A stretch of 12,164 nucleotides of DNA, taken from the NCBI GenBank assembly GCA_028565635.1, contig JAOXYB010047281.1, positions 1-12,164 on the forward strand, read 5' to 3'. Below, in pieces: positions 9,601 through 12,164 of the stretch. Below the pieces are notes generated by a model. That model searched no databases. It was not told where the DNA came from and saw nothing but the letters and a program-made list of their open reading frames with translations. Made by a program: the position numbers and the translations under genes. Each line of letters begins with the position of its first letter. The stretch's first letter is position 1. Source of the DNA: Phoronis ovalis. Its lineage: Eukaryota > Phoronida > Phoronidae.

Positions 9601-11504
9601 CATATAATTCAATTTTAGTAGACTTATAGCATGCACTTACTAGGTGGTTTTAGTAGTCCCAAACCCAATTGAACAGACGATTCTGCATTTGTGAATGTAA
9701 AATCTTTCTGACCATGTTGCAAAACATGGAATTATGGGTTTGATTGGGTTCCTGACTCCTTATTCCATCTAGTGCATGCAAAGTCTGTTGGTGATCCTAA
9801 ATATAATTTATAATAAATACGTTATTAGATATATCTATATAGTTAAGTTTGGCTGGAGAGGTAAAACTATAGCTGCCACTGGATAACATTATTATATGCA
9901 TGCATGCTGCCAGATTTTTGCATATTTAGGTGCATTATTCTGCAGTATATAGTCAAAAAGTGTTATTTGCACATTTTGACTAAGAAAACAATAACTCTAT
10001 GCATGCTTGTTATGTAATATATAATATAACATTAATCTTTAATATGAGTCTTTTTTAAACTATCTGTATTAATAATAAAAGCATTACCATCGTCAGATAA
10101 TTCAGTATATCTTGCTATTTGGTACAAGCTAGCAATCCTTTAGTTATAGTCTTTTATTCTGTTTTCTAGGTTAGCTTTTTTGCATTTCAGTGAGGGACTT
10201 TCAGAAAATTGACTGAGACATTATAAAATCTATTTACCTAGTCCTATAATCTTGCAAAATGTGTGCAGTTGTATGCTCAGTATGTCATATTACAGGCTTG
10301 TACCTAGTGACATCTATCAGAAACTTCAGGCAAAAATGCTGCAAGTCTCTCTCAACTTGTCTTTACCTTTGTTTCTTCATCATTCTTTGCTTGCAGCAGT
10401 GTTTGTTTTAAACCCGATGATTGTTTAATTGTGTACTATGAATTAGTTTTTATGGTTTCTTTTTATGGTATAGTTACATAAATTAGCCACCATCCTTGTT
10501 ATTACACTGCTAGTGCAAGGATCTTGTTCAGAAAAAATATTTTTACTAAAACATACGCTGATCAATAATAAATAATTAAATTGTTTAATAATGATGAAGG
10601 AATGAGATTATAAAATTTTCTTTGTATTATAAAAGATCCTTGATATTAAATTATAGTAAATAGTATGAACTTTGACATGTCAGATAGTAGTGTACAAAAT
10701 TTTTAATTGCATAAATCTTTTAAATAAATGTATTATTTGTTTCATGAGTCCACTAATTCTTTTATTTGTAGATGAATAATGATGGATAACAGTCTAAATA
10801 AGTTGCCAGTTTAAGCTATTGTAAATGGCACATGGTATATATTAATATGATATATAAATGTCTGTTTAAAATAATTTGTATAAATTATCTAAGAATGAAA
10901 ATATAAATATTTTGTGTTGTTTTGTAGAATCTAACACTTACACCAGAAGCCAGGATTGAAGCTACAATGCAGCATGAAATAACTAGGCTCACATCTGAAA
11001 ATCTTGATTTACGAGAGACAAACGATAAACAAAATGAACAGATCAAAAAACTGAAGAAAGCCCTCAAGATCTATGCAAAGAAACTCAAAATGGAAGAAGG
11101 TTAGTGTGCATTAAAATGGTTACTGACATGTTTTGTGGTTACTGTCTCATTTTCTTTCAACTGTTGAACTTAAGAACTTGAAAAGTGTTTGCTCTTTTGA
11201 TGTTGTATCATTCCTTGTCTGGACTAGTCTATAATCCTGTATCTGACATTTCTGTTCTGTTTTTGACAGTCTGTCGCCTACTTGTTCTCGATCTTACCTT
11301 CAACTCATGTGTATACTAATAAATTGTGTCAGTGTCTAACATTTATTAATGTTGGTATCTCAAGAGATTGGTTCTCCAAAGAAGGTCCCAAATATCTGTC
11401 ACAAAATGTACACATAATTTAACTGCTTGCAGCTATGTCTCAGAGTTGTCTAAGTGTCGCCTCGTCTACTTACTCACTTGCCTCTTATGGCAGTGGTACT
11501 CTGG
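481..11504 (+). CDS. MYO5: Unconventional myosin-V heavy chain, internal part of a 16-exon chain (partial at both ends)
   Basis: Joining the 16 exons listed below gives one open frame of 936 codons plus one base, with every junction in phase. Myosin V is a two-headed, processive actin motor that carries vesicles, organelles and RNA in the cytoplasm. The order seen is lower 50K of the motor (residues 1-80), basic loop 2 (81-117), the YVRCIKPND strand and SH helices (118-180), converter (181-250), six IQ motifs for calmodulin or light chains (251-393), then coiled coil broken by polar linkers (394-912). IQ dipeptides fall at 258, 281, 306, 329, 354 and 377, giving 23/25/23/25/23 spacing. Class V is favoured over XI by the tail block PEARIEA...HEITRLT and the close match to vertebrate MYO5 throughout. 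From memory of human MYO5A this covers roughly residues 510-1400 of about 1855. The N-terminal motor and the globular tail are outside the window. The coordinates here span the introns. Confidence 0.96.
954..1204 (+). CDS. MYO5: MYO5 exon 2: loop 2 and YVRCIKPND actin-interface region
   Basis: The exon is 83 codons plus 2 nt (phase 0 in, 2 nt carried out), from acceptor TTGTAG to donor AG|GTATAA. Residues 71-80 finish the strand before loop 2. Residues 81-117 form loop 2, rich in K, G and S, with about ten K/R against three E, fitting a positively charged surface loop that tethers to the acidic actin N-terminus. Then come [16 protein letters not shown] and [13 protein letters not shown], near-invariant in myosins. 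The frame reads on past the donor into intron to 1283, with no myosin similarity after AFR. Confidence 0.95.
1205..1507 (+). other. Intron 2 (303 nt)
   Basis: This is a GTATAA...TTTGCAG intron. It is A+T-rich with a T-rich 3' end. Nothing else is recognisable. Confidence 0.9.
1508..1706 (+). CDS. MYO5: MYO5 exon 3: SH helices and converter start
   Basis: The exon is 1 nt plus 66 codons, from acceptor TTTGCAG to donor CAG|GTTTCT. The split codon AG+T restores Ser, giving [20 protein letters not shown] across the junction, the class V counterpart of vertebrate [32 protein letters not shown] holds the SH2/SH1 helix region; Cys167 sits beside the reactive SH2 position of myosin II, and the SH1 cysteine position is Ser176. 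[17 protein letters not shown] begins the converter. The last part ([20 protein letters not shown]) is the variable class V converter insert. Confidence 0.96.
1995..2206 (+). CDS. MYO5: MYO5 exon 4: converter end, IQ1 and most of IQ2
   Basis: The exon is 70 codons plus 2 nt, from acceptor TTTTTTTAG to donor AG|GTTAAT. It opens with [18 protein letters not shown], the conserved end of the converter, then the lever-arm helix [19 protein letters not shown]1 ([15 protein letters not shown]258) and IQ2 ([13 protein letters not shown]281) are canonical IQxxxRGxxxR light-chain sites. The donor GTTAAT is weak (A at +5), but the joined codon AG+G gives Arg in a conserved position, which supports this boundary. 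Confidence 0.95.
2207..2548 (+). other. Intron 4 (342 nt)
   Basis: This is a GTTAAT...TATTTCAG intron. It is A+T-rich and simple. Open frames on both strands at 2418-2715 overlap its 3' half and exon 5 and are shadows. Confidence 0.9.
2549..2663 (+). CDS. MYO5: MYO5 exon 5: IQ2 end, IQ3, start of IQ4
   Basis: The exon is 1 nt plus 38 codons, from acceptor TATTTCAG to donor CAG|GTATGT. It completes IQ2 (KALFLRHTR), holds IQ3 ([18 protein letters not shown]306) and starts IQ4 with KAILTIQ, ending right after the IQ dipeptide (Q329). Overlapping open frames on both strands through this stretch are shadows. The frame giving TRAATIIQ matches vertebrate TKAATIIQ. Confidence 0.95.
2892..2933 (+). 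repeat. Imperfect hairpin in intron 5
   Basis: The left arm at 2892-2910 (TCCCCAAAAGTCATAAAAC) pairs with 2913-2933. Paired blocks are TCCCC/GGGGA, AAAGT/ACTTT and ATAAAAC/GTTTTAT, separated by small bulges. A perfect 7-bp inverted repeat, TTTCATG/CATGAAA, lies just upstream at 2858-2883. Could be a foldback-element relic or chance. Confidence 0.6.
3059..3087 (+). repeat. Short hairpin in intron 5
   Basis: CATTTGAA at 3061-3068 pairs perfectly with TTCAAATG at 3078-3085, extended by one G-T and one C-G pair. A second 6-bp inverted repeat, CAGTTG/CAACTG, follows at 3100-3119. Confidence 0.55.
3233..3424 (+). CDS. MYO5: MYO5 exon 6: rest of IQ4, IQ5, IQ6
   Basis: The exon is 64 codons, phase 0 at both ends, from acceptor TTTTCTAAG to donor AAG|GTATGT. 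It continues IQ4 as [17 protein letters not shown], where Lys replaces the usual Arg before Gly. IQ5 ([18 protein letters not shown]354) is canonical. IQ6 ([18 protein letters not shown]377) has LQ for IQ and lacks the central Gly, as the last IQ of vertebrate MYO5 also does. The exon ends with KREL-KQLK at the lever arm/coiled-coil junction. Confidence 0.96.
3425..3806 (+). other. Intron 6 (382 nt)
   Basis: This is a GTATGT...TTTCCAG intron. No gene is seen. It contains CATCCATAGTCAC at 3480-3492, which recurs exactly at 8149-8161 in intron 13. Confidence 0.9.
3807..3896 (+). CDS. MYO5: MYO5 exon 7: start of the dimerising coiled coil
   Basis: The exon is 30 codons, phase 0/0, from acceptor TTTCCAG to donor AAG|GTAGTT. 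It encodes [19 protein letters not shown] and [11 protein letters not shown], the direct counterpart of vertebrate [20 protein letters not shown] followed by MQLQRKVDEQ. Heptad spacing of I/V/L begins here, marking the proximal coiled coil that pairs the two heavy chains. It is too short to stand out as an open frame and was found by similarity and splice phase. Confidence 0.95.
3897..4687 (+). other. Intron 7 (791 nt)
   Basis: This is a GTAGTT...TTTGTAG intron. The part from about 4270 to 4640 is visibly richer in G+C than the rest and includes the possible zinc-finger-like relic at 4373-4486. It may be an old insertion, but no ends or target duplication are evident. Confidence 0.85.
4373..4486 (+). 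pseudogene. Possible decayed CxxC/CxxC-coding fragment in intron 7
   Basis: From the ATG at 4373 the frame reads [20 protein letters not shown], Leu, then a TGA at 4436-4438, then [15 protein letters not shown] and a TAG. Two Cys-x2-Cys pairs, 17 residues apart not counting the stop, have a zinc-knuckle look, and the region stands out in base composition. The internal stop and lack of any longer frame mean it is not a functional gene. I do not recognise the family; a mobile-element relic is one possibility and chance is another. Confidence 0.25.
4688..5006 (+). CDS. MYO5: MYO5 exon 8: long proximal coiled coil
   Basis: The exon is 106 codons plus 1 nt, from acceptor TTTGTAG to donor GAAG|GTAGTT. 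It is rich in E, K, Q and L with clear heptads, for example [19 protein letters not shown] and [15 protein letters not shown]. The spacing suits parallel dimerisation of the proximal tail. Sequence identity to vertebrate MYO5 is weak here, as is usual for this stretch; the assignment rests on coiled-coil composition, open frame and phase with exons 7 and 9. The split codon G+AC gives Asp. Confidence 0.93.
5007..5830 (+). other. Intron 8 (824 nt)
   Basis: This is a GTAGTT...GATTTGTAG intron. About 5140-5440 looks like a dispersed repeat (separate entry); the rest is A+T-rich without recognisable features. Confidence 0.9.
5141..5440 (+). repeat. Probable dispersed repeat in intron 8
   Basis: The stretch GTTGAAGTCGGTCCAGTAG (5219-5237) resembles, from memory, a phrase common in dispersed repeats of molluscs and other marine invertebrates (...TTGAAATCGGTCCAGTAGTT...). 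The phrase recurs in degenerate form at 5355-5376 (AAATCTGACCAGTAGTTTCT). Similar short blocks (ATGTCTACCAAC at 5290-5301 and ATGTCTTCCAAC at 5407-5418) also recur about 117 nt apart, suggesting an internally duplicated element. The ends are not defined. Confidence 0.5.
5831..6084 (+). CDS. MYO5: MYO5 exon 9: coiled coil end and Ser/Thr-rich break
   Basis: The exon is 2 nt plus 84 codons, from acceptor GATTTGTAG to donor GAG|GTAGTT. The first half ([15 protein letters not shown] to [16 protein letters not shown]) continues the coil. From about residue 575 the heptads stop and a polar stretch follows ([20 protein letters not shown], then [15 protein letters not shown]). Vertebrate MYO5A has a similar Ser-rich acidic break here (HKRTDSTHSSNESEY). 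The SRTGSNVSS stretch could be a phosphorylation site, which is inference only. Confidence 0.93.
6085..6445 (+). other. Intron 9 (361 nt)
   Basis: This is a GTAGTT...TTCCTTCCAG intron before the linker exon 10. It contains the inverted repeat listed separately and no other feature I can support. Confidence 0.88.
6240..6402 (+). repeat. Inverted repeat pair in intron 9
   Basis: TTATAAGTGGC (6303-6313) and GCCACTTATAA (6364-6374) are perfect 11-nt inverted copies. Farther out, CCTAGCAGCT (6240-6249) faces AGCTGACTAGG (6392-6402), which differs by one inserted base. The right arm ends 43 nt before exon 10. Possible foldback-element relic. Confidence 0.55.
6446..6604 (+). CDS. MYO5: MYO5 exon 10: polar linker exon, possible cassette
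   Basis: The exon is 53 codons, phase 0/0, from acceptor TTCCTTCCAG to donor GAG|GTATGT. The product is hydrophilic and not coiled: [20 protein letters not shown], then a basic Ser-rich end ([15 protein letters not shown]). It sits where vertebrate MYO5A has a short linker before LKLQKRVTELE. Good splice sites and the fully open, phase-matched frame support it as coding. Because it is symmetric and low in conservation, it could be skipped in some transcripts without shifting the frame; the sequence alone cannot show this. Confidence 0.85.
6884..7039 (+). CDS. MYO5: MYO5 exon 11: second coiled-coil segment
   Basis: The exon is 52 codons, phase 0/0, from acceptor TTATTGCAG to donor [29 protein letters not shown] and LQAELDRLD match vertebrate SLFLKLQKRVTELEQEKQVM and QDELDR, and SAYDSLK matches the vertebrate EYESLK ending. 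The first codon, ATG, is internal. The middle ([11 protein letters not shown]) is a short non-helical Ser-rich insert. Confidence 0.95.
7291..7387 (+). CDS. MYO5: MYO5 exon 12: coiled-coil segment
   Basis: The exon is 32 codons plus 1 nt, from acceptor TTATTTCAG to donor [30 protein letters not shown] corresponds to vertebrate [20 protein letters not shown]. The donor is atypical in its third base, but the split codon G+AA gives Glu and yields [18 protein letters not shown] across the junction, aligning with vertebrate VLMEQLTSVSEELDVRKEE. Confidence 0.92.
7658..7847 (+). CDS. MYO5: MYO5 exon 13: coiled coil and region equivalent to the dynein-light-chain segment
   Basis: The exon is 2 nt, 62 codons, then 2 nt, from acceptor TCTCAACAG to donor [23 protein letters not shown] aligns with vertebrate EEVLILRSQLVSQ. 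The next part ([16 protein letters not shown]) occupies the place of the MYO5A segment around exon B that binds DYNLL2, then [17 protein letters not shown] matches GEIAQAYIGLKETNR. I do not see a canonical TQT-type light-chain motif; DTRQIA is only a loose resemblance. The frame stays open past the donor to 7872, but VTLRFI has no counterpart. Confidence 0.94.
7848..8482 (+). other. Intron 13 (635 nt)
   Basis: This is a GTTAGT...GTGACACAG intron. GTGGCATAATGGTAG (8169-8183) resembles a tRNA A box, but I find no B box at the right distance, so I do not call a SINE. It holds the second CATCCATAGTCAC copy (8149-8161). Open frames at 8363-8623 overlap exon 14 and are shadows. Confidence 0.85.
8483..8603 (+). 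CDS. MYO5: MYO5 exon 14: distal coiled coil
   Basis: The exon is 1 nt plus 40 codons, from acceptor GTGACACAG to donor CAG|GTAAGA. AA+A restores Lys, so the junction reads [13 protein letters not shown], aligning with vertebrate [33 protein letters not shown] matches EIQSLKEENNRQQQLLAQ. A different frame over the same bases ([16 protein letters not shown]) is a shadow. Confidence 0.95.
9662..9750 (+). repeat. Nested inverted repeat in intron 14
   Basis: CCATGTT (9712-9718), loop GCAA (9719-9722) and AACATGG (9723-9729) form a perfect 7-bp stem with a GNRA-type tetraloop. It is enclosed by AACCCAAT (9662-9669) and ATTGGGTT (9743-9750). The arms are unequal in distance from the inner stem. Confidence 0.5.
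9950..9982 (+). repeat. 13-bp hairpin in intron 14
   Basis: TAGTCAAAAAGTG (9950-9962) faces CACATTTTGACTA (9970-9982), pairing at 12 of 13 positions around a 7-nt loop. The stem is too short for an animal microRNA precursor. Confidence 0.6.
10928..11099 (+). CDS. MYO5: MYO5 exon 15: conserved PEARIEA coiled-coil block
   Basis: The exon is 57 codons plus 1 nt, from acceptor TTTTGTAG to donor [29 protein letters not shown] and LTSENLDL are nearly identical to vertebrate MYO5 ([28 protein letters not shown]). [15 protein letters not shown] matches VRKLKKQLKVFAKKI. This is the last coiled coil before the globular cargo-binding tail. It is the strongest single match in the tail and fixes the gene as class V. 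The antisense open frame at 10885-11067 is a shadow. Confidence 0.97.
11100..11432 (+). other. Intron 15 (333 nt)
   Basis: This is a GTTAGT...CTGCTTGCAG intron. It contains a second acceptor-like TTTTTGACAG ending at 11269, after which the frame stays open for only 16 codons and the donor would be weak. I treat it as intronic. Confidence 0.75.
11433..11504 (+). CDS. MYO5: MYO5 exon 16: short Ser-rich exon, probable cassette before the globular tail
   Basis: The exon is 72 nt, phase 1 in and phase 1 out, from acceptor CTGCTTGCAG to donor CTGG|GTAAGA, both strong. The split codon G+CT gives Ala, followed by [11 protein letters not shown] and [12 protein letters not shown], about one third Ser and one tenth Thr. 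No counterpart in vertebrate MYO5 comes to mind; it would lie in the variable linker between the last coiled coil and the globular tail. Skipping it keeps the frame. Support is splice signals, phase fit and the lack of stops only, so it is less sure than the other exons. Confidence 0.7.
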
Positions 11505-12164
11505 GTAAGACCATGCATGCATGATAAGCGATTCAGTCTTTATTTTCTACAGCATGAAGATCAAAGCAAAATCATAAACTCAGTCATTTCATGATTTTTT
11601 ACATTTTCTACTGCACTTAACATTGGCAATTAAACAACCATGTCTCATATTTATCTAAACTATCCCAATTTTATTATTAAAGAGTCTTTTTTATTACCTC
11701 AATGACTGCATTGTAGTACTAGGTCTTTTATATTTTTTTTATTAGTTACAAAATTATGTAAAAGTTTAAGTTGCAACACATACTTACAATATTTTTGTTT
11801 TACATAATTTTTTCACTATTAATAGTTATAATATTATAGTTATTTTCTATATATTTTATCTGTATAAATACTGGGACAAGTAATGAATTTAAGTGATAGA
11901 TATGAGGGTTATGGGTGTAACTGTTGTATAGTACACACCCGGGGGGGGGGGGTACTCGAGGTATTTTTTGATGGGGGTGTGCAGCCCAGTTGAAAATTTT
12001 GGATTTGGATTGTATACCTCTTACTATATTTTTTTGGATTGCTACCGTGAAATTCAAAAATTTGGATTGCTACCCGCTGCTTACAGTAAATAATTTGAAT
12101 TCATTTTAGGTTTGTATCCATAAAGTGATTTTTGGAATTTGGTTTGTATCAGTCAGTTTGCGTA
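11505..12164 (+). other. Intron 16, 5' part (continues past the window)
   Basis: The donor is GTAAGA. No further exon is recognised; the globular-tail exons must lie downstream. The last 230 nt are repeat sequence. The antisense open frame at 11800-12057 lies over this repeat and is not a gene. Confidence 0.75.
11938..12164 (+). repeat. G12 run followed by degenerate ~28-nt repeats
   Basis: CCC (11938-11940) is followed by 12 G (11941-11952), then TACTCGAGGTATTTTTTGAT and GGGGGTGTGCAGCCC. After this, TTTGGATTGTATACC (12004-12018) and two identical TTTGGATTGCTACC (12033-12046, 12061-12074) repeat at 28-29 nt. Weaker copies GGTTTGTATC occur near 12110 and 12140. The G-run/GGGTGTGC/GCCC wording resembles, from memory, a dispersed repeat of marine invertebrates. 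It runs off the right edge. Confidence 0.75.

Larger units (their letters stand above)
8604..10927 (+). other. Intron 14 (2324 nt), the longest intron
   Basis: This is a GTAAGA...TTTTGTAG intron. The flanking exons join as [17 protein letters not shown], contiguous in vertebrate MYO5, so no conserved exon is missing inside. It is A+T-rich throughout with no gene, tRNA or long repeat recognisable. The open frame at 8628-8861 is hydrophobic A+T-rich noise. Two inverted repeats are listed separately. Confidence 0.88.

Noticed and set aside
9950-9982. MicroRNA precursor
   Set aside because: A stem of 13 bp is too short; animal precursors need roughly 22 bp or more in each arm.
11270-11308. 39-nt pseudo-exon in intron 15, phase 1/1
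   Set aside because: The acceptor TTTTTGACAG is plausible, but the donor (CAT|GTGTAT) is weak and the peptide has no myosin similarity.
11800-12057. 85-codon minus-strand open frame
   Set aside because: It lies over the G-run and the 28-nt repeat block. Its proline-rich part is the complement of the G runs.
1-12164. A novel multi-gene system (defence locus, CRISPR, operon)
   Set aside because: All coding signal belongs to one conserved eukaryotic myosin gene. The repeats lack the regular repeat-spacer structure of CRISPR, and no second gene was found on either strand.

Overview
This window is a piece of a eukaryotic nuclear genome, A+T-rich by eye. It carries the middle of one intron-rich gene on the + strand, an unconventional myosin of class V (MYO5), the actin-based cargo motor. 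By following AG acceptors, GT donors and unbroken reading phase I could chain 16 coding exons between 481 and 11504. They total 2809 nt, or 936 codons plus one base. The gene is open at both ends. The N-terminal part of the motor (P-loop, switches, upper 50K) lies upstream. The C-terminal globular cargo-binding domain lies downstream. I see no start codon, promoter, stop codon or poly(A) site of this gene here.

Layout: exons 1-3 (481-1706) encode the lower 50K region, actin-binding loop 2, the SH helices and the start of the converter. Exons 4-6 (1995-3424) encode the end of the converter and a six-IQ lever arm, whose IQ dipeptides are spaced 23-25-23-25-23 residues, the class V pattern. Exons 7-9 (3807-6084) encode the proximal coiled coil and a Ser/Thr-rich break. 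Exon 10 (6446-6604) is a low-complexity, phase-0/0 linker. Exons 11-15 (6884-11099) encode the distal coiled coils, including the strongly conserved PEARIEA...HEITRLT block. Exon 16 (11433-11504) is a small Ser-rich phase-1/1 exon without a counterpart that I recognise in vertebrate MYO5. The introns are mostly 250-820 nt, with one of 2324 nt (intron 14).

The noncoding sequence holds a G-rich minisatellite at the left edge, a G12 run plus degenerate ~28-nt repeats at the right edge, a probable dispersed repeat in intron 8, a possible decayed CxxC/CxxC-coding fragment in intron 7, and several short inverted repeats (introns 5, 9 and 14).

Organism: intron density, intron size and close similarity to animal myosin V suggest an invertebrate animal. 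The edge repeats resemble, from memory, repeats common in marine invertebrates (cnidarians, sponges, hemichordates, molluscs). I cannot name a species. I find no operon, CRISPR array, RNA gene or new multi-gene system. The points worth a second look are the possible cassette exons, the splice-site bias and the repeats.
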